Positions 11,740 to 22,700 of a DNA stretch of 64,000 nt are shown here, in pieces. This DNA is from Drosophila pseudoobscura (Eukaryota; Arthropoda; Insecta; Diptera; Drosophilidae), in assembly GCF_009870125.1 (NCBI RefSeq), contig NC_046683.1, forward strand, positions 64,309,869 through 64,373,868, read 5' to 3'. Made by a program: the position numbers and the translations under genes. The notes beneath the pieces are model-generated. The model was not told the DNA's origin. It ran no database searches and saw nothing but the letters and a program-made list of their open reading frames with translations. Positions within the stretch are counted from its first letter, which is position 1, and the number at the start of each line of letters is the position of its first letter.

Positions 11740-12182
11740 TCACCAGACACTCTTGTAGCCATGGCCATAATTATAGTTGGGGCCATAATAGCCATAGCCA
11801 TAGGGATATGCCGGAGGATAGACCGAGGGATAGGCCGACGGATAGACAGACGGATATGCTGGATACGCTGGATAGCCACCACTGTACTTGTAGTACGTTG
11901 TGGCTGGTGGGTGATAGGTGGCCACACCAGTGGTTGTTGGCACATAGAAACGATTCCAATTGCGTGCCACAAACTGATAGCTGGTGGGAGGTGGCACCAG
12001 TGCGGGAGCCACTGCAGCGGGAACCCCCAGAGTAGTGGCAGGAACAAAGCTGGCCCCGGAGAGGGCAGCACATCCCACCAGGAGATACCCCAAAATGGAT
12101 ACCAATTGCTGAAAGAGAATAGATAAGGAGGTAGATCAGGGCTAGATCTTTTCGATATATCCTTTCAACTTACGATCTTCAT
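11740..12182 (-). CDS. Small secreted Tyr/Pro-rich protein, 125 aa
   Basis: Exon 1 (12174-12182) encodes only MKI. A 65-nt intron (GTAAGT donor, TTTCAG acceptor) precedes exon 2 (12108-11740). The product has a signal peptide (MKIQLVSILGYLLVGCAA), a central ATYHPP-type segment and a C-terminal half made of YPAYPAYPSVYPSAYPSVYP-like repeats, then GYGYYGPNYNYGHGY. Tyr/Pro and Gly/Tyr repeats of this kind are seen in cuticle and eggshell structural proteins (family-level similarity only). A TATAAAAG sits on the minus strand 79 nt before the ATG. Lack of exon 1 would remove the initiator, so the two-exon model is preferred. The function is unknown. Confidence 0.8.
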
Positions 12183-12260
12183 GGTGTGTTTTGTGAGATG
12201 GAGGAACTGCCTGGGCCACTCGATCGCTGGTCACTGTCCACTCGTGCCTCAACCAAGCGG

Positions 12261-12268
12261 CTTTTATA
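12261..12268 (-). promoter_or_regulatory. TATA box of the 125-aa secreted-protein gene
   Basis: TATAAAAG on the minus strand, 79 nt upstream of the ATG at 12182. Confidence 0.65.
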
Positions 12269-12581
12269 CCACCCACTGCACAGTGCATCGCTCGATGGAT
12301 TTGAATTTCAAATGCAGCTGCCCTTTTAGGGGGATCGGCTGCCATGTTTGGGCCACTACCCACCGATCGGCCGCCCAAGGGCAGATTTGTAATGCAAAAA
12401 CCTTTCGATTATAGATGGGCTCTGAAAGGGATGACGATGACGCAAGCGGAATCCACACGAAGACAAAAGCTTCGGGGTCTGCATTTTGTTGAAACCACTG
12501 AAGGCAGCTGCCAAGCAATTGAAAGCAGCAGCTGAATCAACAAAAGGGAATCGAATCTGTTGGGGGGCGTACTACTACGAG
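12269..12581. other. Divergent intergenic region between the 125-aa gene and PGRP-SB2
   Basis: About 310 nt between two divergent TATA boxes. No protein-coding signal is supported; short open frames on both strands are chance. It presumably holds regulatory sites for both genes. I did not find a full GGGRNNYYYY kappa-B match here. Confidence 0.5.
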
Positions 12582-12588
12582 TATAAAT
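12582..12588 (+). promoter_or_regulatory. TATA box of PGRP-SB2
   Basis: TATAAAT 50 nt before the ATG at 12632, with a TCAATC initiator-like site near 12609. The 5' UTR is very short. Confidence 0.65.
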
Positions 12589-12631
12589 ACGGCAACGATT
12601 CCCGTTTCCATCAATCAATGAAGAAGCAACC

Positions 12632-13251
12632 ATGAAGCTCCCACTCCTTCTTCTGCTCTCCTTCGCTGGCTGTGCCTTTGCTCAGATTGTCCCCCGGCAA
12701 GCCTGGTGCCGGCAGCCATTGTCCCCTCGCATGCCACGTCTTGCGGTGCCCGTGCGCCTGATCATCATCCATCATACGGCCAGTGCGCCCTGCTACACGC
12801 CCCAGCAATGCCAGGCGGCCCTCCAGCAGATCCGAACGGGGCATCTCCTGAGAAAGTTCCGGGATATCGGCTACAATTTCCTGATTGGCGGCGATGGACG
12901 CATCTACGAGGGCCTGGGCTTTGGTATTCGCGGAGAGCATTCACCGCACTACAACAGCCAGTCGATAGGCGTGGCATTCATTGGCAATTTCCAGCGTACG
13001 TGGGGATCGGTTCTTCCCATTGAGACTCTCGCTAATCTCTGATACTCCTTCTTCTCCTTCCTGTAGGCACCCTGCCCTCACCACAGATGTTACAGGCAGC
13101 CCGGACACTCATCACAATTGCAGTCCAGCGGCGTCAGGTCCTGCCCAATTATTCCCTCGTCGGCCACTGCCAGACGAAGGCCACTGCCTGCCCAGGGCGC
13201 CAGCTCCTCGACGAACTGCGCAAGTGGCCGCGTTGGCAGCCAAAGCCATAG
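12632..13251 (+). CDS. PGRP-SB2: Peptidoglycan recognition protein SB2, secreted amidase
   Basis: Short secreted PGRP: an N-acetylmuramoyl-L-alanine amidase fold that binds and cleaves bacterial peptidoglycan in haemolymph or gut lumen (family knowledge). Exons 12632-12995 and 13067-13251, with a 71-nt intron (GTACGT donor, CTGTAG acceptor), give 182 residues. The signal peptide is MKLPLLLLLSFAGCAFA. The Zn/catalytic set of amidase PGRPs is visible: His in IIIHHTA, Tyr in DIGYNF, His in VGHCQ, Thr and Cys in KATACPG, so it is predicted to be catalytic, not just a receptor. The extra PGRP cysteine pair is in SAPCYTPQQC. The length is that of the short PGRP class. It is tail-to-tail with PGRP-SB1, 87 nt between stops. 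Assignment to SB2 rests on the pairing and location. Confidence 0.87.
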
Positions 13252-13312
13252 AATAAAGAGATCCGAGTGCTTCTCTTTGTACATAATGTATTCTAGCAGA
13301 AAACTTAAAACT

Positions 13313-13318
13313 AATAAA
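13313..13318 (+). terminator. Polyadenylation signal AATAAA, PGRP-SB2
   Basis: AATAAA 62 nt after the stop. A second copy at 13252-13257 starts immediately after the stop codon, which would leave almost no 3' UTR. Confidence 0.6.
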
Positions 13319-13338
13319 GAACTAATGGAAGTCCCCCC

Positions 13339-13977
13339 TTAAATGCTCCTCCAGTTGGGCCATGTCTTGATCTCATTGAAGAGCGCCGTGCCCGGGCAGG
13401 CGGTGGCTTTGGTCTGGCGATGTCCCAGCAGCGTGTAGGTGTTCTTTAGGTATCCCCCCTGCTTGGCCTTGTCAATCAGATCCTTGGCATTCTGCAGCAT
13501 CTGCGAGGATGGCTTGGTGCTCTCAAAGTTTCCAATAAACACAATGCCAATGCTGTTGCGATTATAGTTGGGGGCATGGGAGCCCTGCAGGCCAAAGCCT
13601 CGTCCCTCGTACACCTTCCCATCGCCGGCGACAATGAAGTTGTAGCCAATGTCGCTGAAGCTTCGCCTGCCCTTGTGGTCCGTCTGTATGGCCTTGATCA
13701 TTCGCTGGCACTGATCCGAAGTGCTGCAGCCATTGGGATTGTCCGAATGATGTATGATCACATAATCAACGGCGCCACTTATCCTGGCAGGCGAACGGGC
13801 AGCCACTGCACCCCAACTGCTGCGCGGCTCAATGTTCAGGGCCTCAGCGGAGAGAGCTGCAAAGGAGGGAGAGATTACGATTAGGTTATCTCCAAGCACA
13901 CTTATGGCAGAGATTGATTGATGATTACCTATGGCACAGAGTGCCATTAGAGCTGCCAGAAACTTGTTTGTCGTCAT
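13339..13977 (-). CDS. PGRP-SB1: Peptidoglycan recognition protein SB1, secreted amidase
   Basis: Secreted peptidoglycan amidase of the short PGRP class; the D. melanogaster protein is an Imd-pathway target with bactericidal amidase activity (family knowledge). Exon 1 is 13977-13929 and exon 2 is 13856-13339, joined across a 72-nt intron (CCATAG/GTAATC donor, TTTGCAG acceptor) to give 188 residues. The intron could be read through in frame, but splicing gives a clean signal peptide ending CAIALSAEA. Amidase residues are all present: His in VIIHHSD, Tyr in DIGYNF, His in LLGHRQ, Thr and Cys in KATACPG. The PGRP-specific disulfide is in NGCSTSDQC. Convergent with PGRP-SB2; a TATTTAA box and a kappa-B-like site lie upstream. 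Confidence 0.92.
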   Translation of the reverse strand: MTTNKFLAALMALCAIGNHQSISAISVLGDNLIVISPSFAALSAEALNIEPRSSWGAVAARSPARISGAVDYVIIHHSDNPNGCSTSDQCQRMIKAIQTDHKGRRSFSDIGYNFIVAGDGKVYEGRGFGLQGSHAPNYNRNSIGIVFIGNFESTKPSSQMLQNAKDLIDKAKQGGYLKNTYTLLGHRQTKATACPGTALFNEIKTWPNWRSI

Positions 13978-14040
13978 CGTATGTTGCTGCTCTTTCGATC
14001 TTTCGCTAAGCTGTGAGATCTTCTGGCACTCGGAAGCTGC

Positions 14041-14047
14041 TTAAATA
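14041..14047 (-). promoter_or_regulatory. TATA-like box of PGRP-SB1
   Basis: TATTTAA on the minus strand, 64 nt upstream of the ATG. Confidence 0.5.
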
Positions 14048-14182
14048 GTAGATTCGTGGACTGATGGCTAGTCGAAGCTGGAGATACACTTACTGCAGGA
14101 GAAGGTATAAAGGATTTGTCTATAAATAAAGCATCTTTAAGAGGTCTACAAGGTCGGGACCTTGGATTAGTGTGGTTTTATA

Positions 14183-14192
14183 GGGATATCTC
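14183..14192 (-). promoter_or_regulatory. Candidate kappa-B (Rel) site upstream of PGRP-SB1
   Basis: GGGATATCTC fits GGGRNNYYYY exactly and lies about 205 nt upstream of the PGRP-SB1 ATG. Rel-site control of this gene family is established in D. melanogaster; that this copy is used is inference. Confidence 0.4.
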
Positions 14193-14514
14193 GATGGAAA
14201 ACATTTCAATCTATGGCCTTAATCCTTCAACTCTCACTTTTAGTAATGGAAGTCTGGTATCCTCTAAATTCCCATCTAAATTACAATTCAAAGCCTTTCG
14301 CAATTCGTTTGTGCCCTCAAGTGAGAGTAAACCAACAAACAACGCGGTGAAGAACCCTCGGGGGAATCACTAGCGCCCCAAAGAGATAAGACACTGCTCC
14401 CGCCTAAAGCACACAACAAACAAATTGAAAAAACCCACATACAGAAGCACATACTGGTACATATATAACGTATAATATAGAGACCTATATACACAATCAT
14501 TTCTAAGCTTAAGT
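14193..14514. other. Intergenic / Dbp73D 3' flank
   Basis: AT-rich sequence between PGRP-SB1 control DNA and the Dbp73D stop. No coding signal supported. It should contain the 3' UTR of Dbp73D. Confidence 0.5.
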
Positions 14515-16720
14515 TCACTCCTCGATGGCCTTTCGCTGCTTGGCCAAACGTTGCTTCTTGGTCTCCTTGGGCTTTGATTTTCCTTTTCCCTTTTTCGCTG
14601 TAGGTTTGGATTTATTCTCCTTCTGGTGGGGTTCATCCGCAACATGTCGTGCTCCTCCTGCCTTCAGCTGTAGCTTTTGCATCAAAGTCAGAGGGCGACT
14701 GGGATTGACGGCAGCTTCCTCTTGCTTTTTGTGGAGCACTGTTTGCTGGGCCACGCGGCGCTTCTGGACAATCTTTATGGTCTTTTCCTTCTCCTGTCGC
14801 TTGCGCAGATCCTCCATTGCCTGCTTGTAGATATCCGCATGACGGACCTCAGTGTCTGCGGAAACGCTGATCTCCTCGCCCAGCGCCTTGCCCACTTCGT
14901 TGAGCATCTTCTTGAACTGCGCCTGCTCCTGTTCCGTGAGCAATGTGACGGCTGTGCCTTTTCTTCCGGCACGAGCCGTACGACCCACACGATGGATGTA
15001 GGTCTTGATGTGACGCGGCGTCTCGTAGGAGAGCACCACATCCACATCGGCCACATCGATACCACGAGCCAAAGCATCGGAGCAGATCAGGCCGTTGATG
15101 CGGCCTCTGGCAAAGTCCGTCAGGGTCTTGGCTCGCACTAGGGCAGACAGTTTGCCGGATAGCTCGGCCACTTTGGTGGGGCCCGTGGAGAAGAGTTTGC
15201 CCATCACAAAAGCCAATCGATTGGCCGTCTCCGTGCTGTTGGTGAAGCAGAGGAATCGCTTCCACTGGTACTTCTCCACGAGAGCAAACAGTGTCAGCGG
15301 CTTGATGCGCAGCTCCGTCACACAGAATTGCTCTGTCAGCTCCGCCGGAGTGGTGTATTTGCCCGCAAAGTGTCCAGTGTTTGGAGTGGTCTCTTCGTCT
15401 CCATCCGCCTGCTCGTCACTCTTGGGAACGGGCAGGGCAAACACCGTGGTAAACAGCTTGGGCTGAAAGAGTCTCAGATTCTGCAGCTTCTCGGGATCCT
15501 GCGACATCGTTGCAGAGAATAATAGCTTATGGGGCACCTTCCCATAAGTGGCATATAGCTCTTTAAGGCAAAGTGGAGGCTGTGTGCCAGCCAGCAGCTG
15601 ATTTGCGGTCTCCCGCACATGGTTGTCCAAATGGTAGAGCCAGTTCTGGAAGAAGGCATCCATGATGCGATCCGCCTCGTCAATGACCAGAAACTTCAAG
15701 CTCTTCAGGCAGAAACCCTTGGTGGCATGCAGATGGTCCACCAGACGACCTGCAAAGCGAGAGATGAACAATAAAAGATGCTCTAAAGATTGACTCCGAA
15801 TCCCCCACCTGGTGTTGTGACCACAATGTCAGCCTTGCTGTAGATCTGTCCTTTGTAGACCTCCACCAGCTTCTCCTGCTCGTCCTCCAGGCGGTGCTGC
15901 TTAGAAAGGAGGCAGACCTCTAGCTCCGTTTTGCTGCACAACGCACGAATCACCTTGAAGACCTGCAGCGCCAGCTCGGCCACTGGCAGCACCACCAGAG
16001 CGCGCACCTTGCAACGTACTCGGTTGTTCAGCAGCTGGACAATGGGTATGGCAAAGGCCAGGGTCTTGCCGCTGCCCGTGGGAGCCGACACACAAATATC
16101 CCGTGGGCGCAGGGGCGCCGGCTGGCCCTGTGCCTCCAGGATCCATGGTATGACGGTCCGCTGCACGGGGAACAGGCGCTTGATCTTCATCTGCTTGAGG
16201 GCCTGTCGTGTGTGATCCTTCAGGTAGCTTAGATTCTCGATGGAAGCTTCGTCTTTGCCAGCCTCCAAGTCGTCGTCTGGCAGGAGGCTGCCCCCTTCGA
16301 TGATCGTGGGATATGCCAGCCAGGGGGGCAGCACCTCTGTCACTTTCTTGCGCATGGCAGAGTCATTGTCGCCAAGTATTTTGAAGTCTTGTGAATTAGT
16401 TGGATCCTCCACTGCTGTGGCTTCTTCTTTTCGAGTCTCTTTTGCCGCCGGCTCTTCTTCGTCTACTTTTGTGTCCTCCACTTGTGGTTTCTCCTCTGGA
16501 GGCGCTTCCTCCTGCTTTCTGGTCTCAGCTTTCTCATGTTTCCTCTTGCGTTTGGCTGCCTTTTGGAGCAGTTTTTGCAGAATTTCATCTTCATTTGATG
16601 TCTTTTGTTCCTTGTCTTTGCGAGTCCTTAGATCCTCTGTATATCTGCGGTTTTTTGGGTTAGTATCACAGTTTGTTGTGTGTGCCATATAACTCACCGA
16701 TTAACTGTGAATAATTCCAT
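14515..16720 (-). CDS. Dbp73D: DEAD-box ATP-dependent RNA helicase Dbp73D
   Basis: Nucleolar-type DEAD-box helicase of the Dbp6/DDX51 group, expected to act in large-subunit rRNA processing (family knowledge). Three exons: 16720-16698 (MELFTVN plus a split Arg), 16644-15809 and 15749-14515; introns of 53 and 59 nt have GT/AG ends, and the total is 697 residues. Motifs in order: Q-like FPVQRTVIPW, motif I APTGSGKT, Ia-position VVLPVAEL (differs from the usual PTREL), TTPGR across the exon 2/3 junction, motif II DEAD, motif III SAT, motif V ARGID, motif VI HRVGRTARAG. The N-terminus is Lys/Glu-rich and the C-terminus Lys-rich, suiting nuclear/nucleolar location. The first exon was chosen because the longer in-frame start at 16697 reads through the intron and lacks MELFTVNRYTEDL, which I recognise from the fly protein. 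Confidence 0.94.
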
Positions 16721-17139
16721 TGCTTTAGCTGTTTTTTATTCAATAAATCGTCGAAAAAGGAGGCGCACGTGTTGCCCCCAACACCCGAATATTTGTTGAT
16801 GTTCTTCTTCTTCTTGAATCACATATGATTGCGATTTTCCTATTCGGCTTAGAATTTCCAGCTACCTAGAGCCCTCACCACTGATCGTATAATTTTATTC
16901 GTTAAATGTATAAATTTTCTATAAAATTTACAAATTTAAAGCACTCATTTTCTTCGGTTAATTATAAATTAAAGGTTTAATCAAAAACAAATAAAATTAC
17001 ACGAACTACCGACCCTCAGAAATATACCGAAATATACTGCCTCCTTTTAGAAATATACTGACGAATTCGTGTTCCATCGTACATATTCCTTTACTTTGAT
17101 ATTCCGTCGAATATTACTAGCTATATAAAACATTAAGCC
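16721..17139. other. Intergenic, Dbp73D upstream region
   Basis: AT-rich with no TATA box appropriate for Dbp73D and no coding sequence. It contains a CACGTG E-box (about 16767) and two near-identical AAATATACYG words around 17019-17060. Confidence 0.4.
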
Positions 17140-17357
17140 ATGCCATCACAATTTTATACGATTGATGAATCAATTTTCTATTTAACTGGTGTATTCTTAA
17201 TACTTGCTTTTATTGCAATTTGCGTAAGTTAACAAAAACGAATATGTAAAAAATTCGTTCTGCGTAAAATGTAAAATATACATAGTACTTTCATACATTT
17301 CAGCTTTTGTCAGAAATTTGTAAAGTGCATTTGGAAAATTTACCAAGTGCAGCGTAG
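17140..17357 (+). CDS. Possible 45-aa single-pass membrane peptide
   Basis: Exon 1 (17140-17223) encodes MPSQFYTIDESIFYLTGVFL and continues ILAFIAIC. It ends at a consensus GTAAGT donor. An acceptor (ATTTCAG) at 17303 leads to LLSEICKVHLENLPSAA and TAG at 17355-17357. Together they give 45 residues with one strong hydrophobic helix (about residues 14-30) and a short tail. The 80-nt intron size and splice signals are normal for flies. A TATATAAAA at 17122-17130 is too close to the ATG to serve it, so either the transcript starts elsewhere or the model is wrong. No family recognised. Confidence 0.33.
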
Positions 17358-19500
17358 CGCCACTGTGTCATTAATTTTGCAACGTGGCAACTACATTGAG
17401 ACGTAAAACTAAATTTAAATATTAAAAAAAGTTACAAGCTTAACCGTTTTTTTTCTAGAAACAAAAGATCAGGAAAACATAAAAATACCTAAACAGTATT
17501 TGCTATATCTGAACCAAATACAAAAAGGGCGCCAATTTCAAATGAATACCAGAAAAGGTGCAATTCTCCCTATGGCAGCCTATGGAATAATTACAAATAT
17601 TCCACCGACCGCAAAAGCAAATAAATCAAGAACGGAAATAGTCATAATGTTTTAAAGACCAGTTTCCTTGCGGGGGTTTTTCTTTTCCCTGGGTTTTTGG
17701 TCGGGTTTCGGTGTCCAGACCGATGCGATGCGTTGATGCGTATTCAAAGTGCCCCCACAACATCTTGGGGATTTTTACACTTGAAGCCTTCCAGTGATTC
17801 ACACAATTGACCCACTCCAGTCCACGTGAGCAAGAAATGCAAAAATCAAACCACACAAAAATAATTAATGATTATGAGCCAAAACCGGTTCAATGCGTTT
17901 CATCGTGCTGCTAGAAAACACCGAAACTTGGTTCTGCTCGAAAAATGAATCATGTAAATGAAGTAAAAGATAATATGAGAACGAGAGTCTGTCTATGTGT
18001 CTGTCTTGGAGAGTTTTAATTATTTTCCAAAGCATTTCCGTCTGTAAATTTGTATTTTTAATCGTAAAATGTGTAAATTGCTGTGGTAATTTTATGTATT
18101 GCTTTCAGTGCGGTCCAGTTCTGATCGTCTTAGGAGCAGCAGTACCACCTGAACACCTGGTATGGTGACACTCCCTCGTAACGCTGGATCGTATTGCGTA
18201 TATAGTATATACGACTTTCAGTTCCATTCGCATCGGATCATTTCAGTCCGCGTTCTTTCGTTTAGCACATATTTGGCTTAAAATATCATAAACGTTGAAC
18301 TGGATCCGGGGCTTCGGTTCGTATGAAACGATTGCGGATATGAAAAATGGTTATTGTAAGGCAAAACAGTCATTGTTCTATTTTTTTTGAGGGCATTCCC
18401 CAAGATCCGAACGAGTTTTTGCTTTTGGTGGCTTTCGATTCCGATGGCAGATCCAATCAAAGTTTTTTCGTGTAACTGACGTTTATAACTGGAAAGTTTG
18501 CTATCTGTTATTTTCGATCTAATTATACTATATGATTTCTATCGCTTCTTTGCTTCCTTCCCCCTTGTAGGAACTCTCTCCTTATCATTGTTCTGGGAAA
18601 GACAGTCGCCTAGCGTATCTTGTTGTTTGTACTTCCACTTGTATTTAAACAGACATCGATTGTAGAAATTTAATTGAAAAGACTCTTGAAAGAAAGTATG
18701 TGCTCGTAACAGTGGAATACTACCGCCCTATACTTATAAATAAAAGCGATTTTCGACTTGTTTACGGCCTAATCGTGCCCTTTGTGGCCATATTTTAGGG
18801 TTCATTAGGTACAATTGGTATTGGGATTGGAATTTATAATTATCCAGCGGTTGATTGCTACAAATTTGAATAATTTTTGCCAAGGCATGATTCCCAATGC
18901 GTGATATACTCGTATGTACTCGTATATAGGTGCGCGTCATAAGAAGGGGAATTCTTCTCGCGGCAAAAAGTTCCATCTGTCATAAGTTCATACTTAACCG
19001 GTAAAAGCCAAAAAAACAAAACAGAGATCTTAACAACACCAAGGTGAATAACAGATAAGGTAAGGCTTCGACAACGAGTGCTCTAAACGATAAAATATCA
19101 GCTGCATCCTCACGCATATCGGTCTCATAATTGGTTATCAATGAAGATTGATCAGATAACAATAAAGAAGTAGGTGGGATATTTATTATTACTTAGTACT
19201 CGAAAATCATTGCAGATTTAAGGTAGAAGTTCTATGGGTACTACTCGTATTTATGACGATCCCAAGGAATATGAAGGTCTGATTTTGTGTGCATTTGCAC
19301 TCCTCACCCCACCCGAATTGCACCCTGATGCCAACACCTGCTAAGCCTCTCCAAGAGATAGGAATAGAAAGAGGGAAAGATGGAGAGTGGGAGAGTAAGA
19401 ACACGTCTATGACTGGTACGCACGCTGACGTTAACGCCGCGACTCGGACAGCCAGACGCTGCCGCCGCCGCTGCTGCTGCTGCTGAGGCCTCGAAACCGC
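17358..19500. other. Intergenic AT-rich DNA upstream of the GH1 gene
   Basis: No supported genes. Contains a perfect 17-nt palindrome CGTATATAGTATATACG at 18197-18213, scattered ACTCGTAT words and a short CTG/CCG tract at 19460-19486. Long open frames are absent. Confidence 0.5.
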
Positions 19501-19515
19501 TCCGCAGCCGTACGC

Positions 19516-19522
19516 TTTATAA
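19516..19522 (+). promoter_or_regulatory. TATA-like box of the GH1 gene
   Basis: TTTATAA about 200 nt before the ATG, followed by an initiator-like GTTCATT near 19546 and an A-rich 5' leader typical of fly 5' UTRs. Confidence 0.35.
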
Positions 19523-19722
19523 CGCTAGGACTTAAAGCGACCAGCGTTCATTTGCCAACGTTAACGTTTTGTGATCGGGCTCAAAACGCTCGCGAAAAAA
19601 CTCGCACAAGACGCGCGAAAAGTTTGAGCGGAACGAAAAAGTTTAAGGCCGCCTAAAACGCCCAAAGTTTTCGTTCAATAAAAAAAAAAAAACCTAGTTT
19701 CGTGTCAAAGGATATAAGAAAA

Positions 19723-22700
19723 ATGTTTAAAATTTTGTTGCCTGCAGTTGTGTTAATTGCCTCGTAAGTGTGCAATAAAATGGTGGAAAACTATGAAAAA
19801 AATCAAAGAAAAACGAAAAGAAAACAAGCGATAAAAGTCGCAAAGGAAACACTTGAAAAATTAGGCAAAGACTAGCGACAAAAGCAACTCAAGAAACGCG
19901 CAACATTTTAAGAAACAATAAAAACAGTAGTTAAATTTTAAAGACTTCATAACCAAAATCGTTCTAAAAATACTTTGACATTAATTTAAATAAATACGAA
20001 ACAACCCAACGACACAAAGCGCACGTAAAACCAGAGAAAACTAACGACAAAAACAGCTATAGAAACGCGTGAAATAACAGACATGAAATAAGAAACAAGC
20101 GACAAAAACAGCTACCAGACAAAAGCAGCATTTGGAGTGCCTTGAGCTGCCAAAACTCCCCAAAAACTTGGCCCAAAGAAAGCCCCGAAATTGGATTAAT
20201 TTGGGGAAGACCTTGGCCAGATCGATCGATCAGTAATTGTTGTAGATATCACTAGATCATACGTATAAATTCAAACAAACTCCAAAAAGTTCACAAAAAT
20301 TGTCGTAATATTTGCCAACGTTTTGAATGTCATTTGATTAGCGGGAGATTCGCGAGGGGCAGAAGATAATCAAACAATATAATATTGATTAACACTTTGG
20401 CATATGGTTTTTTTTTCTGCAGATGTCTGGGGAGTCCAGTGAGCAACAATCGACGCTTCCCCAATGACTTTCTCTGGGGCGTTGGCTCCTCCTCGTATCA
20501 GATCGAAGGAGGATGGAATGCGGACGACAAGGGTGAATCCATCTGGGACTTTCTCACCCACACACATCCCGAGAAGATAGTCGATGGTTCGAATGCCGAT
20601 ATCACTGCGGATAGCTATCATCAGGTAAGCAGACAGCAGACCCAATCCCCAATCGAGTGGAATCACCATTTGAGTGGAAGTTATGCAAAGAGTTCAAGAT
20701 CTTTTGAGTAAACAAGCAGCCAGGCAGACAGACGGTGCAAACCGCTGAGGTAATCGCGTGGAAAATATATGACCACATTGCAGTCGATGCACTTTGATGT
20801 CGGTTCCGATGTTAGGTTTTATGGATAATTACTTGCGAGTTTCTCAATCTCCCCGGGAATCTATGAACAGAAAGATTTAGAAGAGAGTCTTCTCTTATTT
20901 AAGGGTACGGCATAGTCCTAACCTTGAAGTGTATTAGGTCAAAGGATCTCTTTAGAGACAAGTCCTAAAATGACTTCATTAAAAGATCAGTAATCAGAGA
21001 TCTATGATAGCTTTATTTCAAACAGAAATATGATCACTAACAGATCCAGAAGCTTAAAACTTGATTACTTCTTTGGATTGGATTACGAACACATCAATCT
21101 ATTAGATATTTATCTCTTCCATAGATCCTTCTCTGACTGAAGTTTAAGAACGCTACCAGAGGTCTTCTTCGATCTCTAGCCTCTGCCCCCAATAACTTTT
21201 AAAGCCAAGATCATTTGGCAATTATGTTTAATGGCATGACTTGAAGCAATTACAGTATAAATATTAAGCATATTAAGTAGCCATACAATATATTGATACG
21301 CGAATGCGAATACGATTAAGAGTACGAGCAGGGGTACTGGGGTAATGCGTACAAGTGTGGACATGCGATGCCACCACTGGCACGGCACTCATAGAAGCCT
21401 CCAATTACAAACTAATTTGCATAGTTCAGGCCACAAATCTTCAAGCAGAGACTTCTATAAATCATGAATGATCATGGTTGGTGCCAGCAGCACCACCTGT
21501 TTGATAACCACTTCTACGGGTAGTAGATGCCATGCCTCCACAGGTGACATGATCAACTTGTCTACCATCTGTCGCTTTCAGCGCCTAGGCTTTAACGCCA
21601 TGATTAATCGCTCTTCATTTATTTATAATTTATTAATTAATTAATGATCTGACACTGCCAAAGGGCAGACTTTAAGGGCGTGCCGGTGACTAAATGCTAA
21701 ACGGAACTCGGGTACTGCCGTAGATTCCATTCAGATTCAGATTAGTGGAATATCTTTTTATTTGTATTAGTATTTATTGTGGATACTTTGCATATAAATC
21801 TGGAATAACCTGCTGTGAGTAGATCTGTTCTTCGGTAGTATGACCTTTGAGAGCTGTTTGTTATCTATGCAAAAAAGGCTTCAATGGCTGCACAGCTGAC
21901 CCATTTTCAAGATAAAGATTTTTATAATGTCGATTAAGATACGTCTCAAGATAAGGTTTTGTGTCTATAGAGTCAGATCTTTCTTTCTCCTATTTGTTGA
22001 TATTTAAGATGTTAAAAAGTCCGTAGCCCCCTTTAAGCTTGAAGGAACGTTAAATGCTTATAAAATAGATCTTCTAGGTGCTTTCCTTTTATGGAAAACA
22101 TTGTTCTCAATCGATGTTTAAGTTATCTTTTTCGAAGTTTAAGCTGGCAAATGTTTAGTTTATCTTCTAGTAGAAGAAGTGCTTATATATCGATATCTCA
22201 TAGTTAAATTAATCTAAATCTACATCTAATTAAGTTGCTATCCTTCTGTAGTTGCTTCTCTTTTCTCTCCCTCCCCCAAGAACTTATTTAAAAGGAATTT
22301 GCATTGAAATATTTGCCATAATTTAGATATAATTTATCGATTAGCATGTGTTGGAGTATTTGTACGTATACTCGTACATTAATTGTGTCATAATTCGCCA
22401 CCTAATGCCAATCAATAGAGAGACTCGGAGACAGCCTCAACTACGAACTACAGGTGTTAGGCAGCCCCTGAATGTGGCAGCATGTGGCAGTGTCAGTGGC
22501 AGGTGGTTGTCCATCTAGTTATTCATACGAATACGAGTACGAGTACAAGTATTGTTGTCAGACGGCTTGATAAATGAATCAAATGTTGGAACAACCATAC
22601 AACGCCAAACGCCCCTTCCTTGCCAACGATCGCATTACAGTCTAGAATTAGAAGTATCTGCCCCCGAATCGTTCTCAATGTCCAAAGTCATACGACAATT

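Noticed and set aside
16697..16698. Dbp73D start at 16697 inside the first intron
   Set aside because: The reading MSYMAHTTN comes from intron sequence; the spliced MELFTVNRYTEDL start matches the known protein.
17122..17130. TATATAAAA as promoter of the 45-aa peptide
   Set aside because: It is only about 10 nt before the ATG, so a start 30 nt downstream would fall inside the coding sequence.
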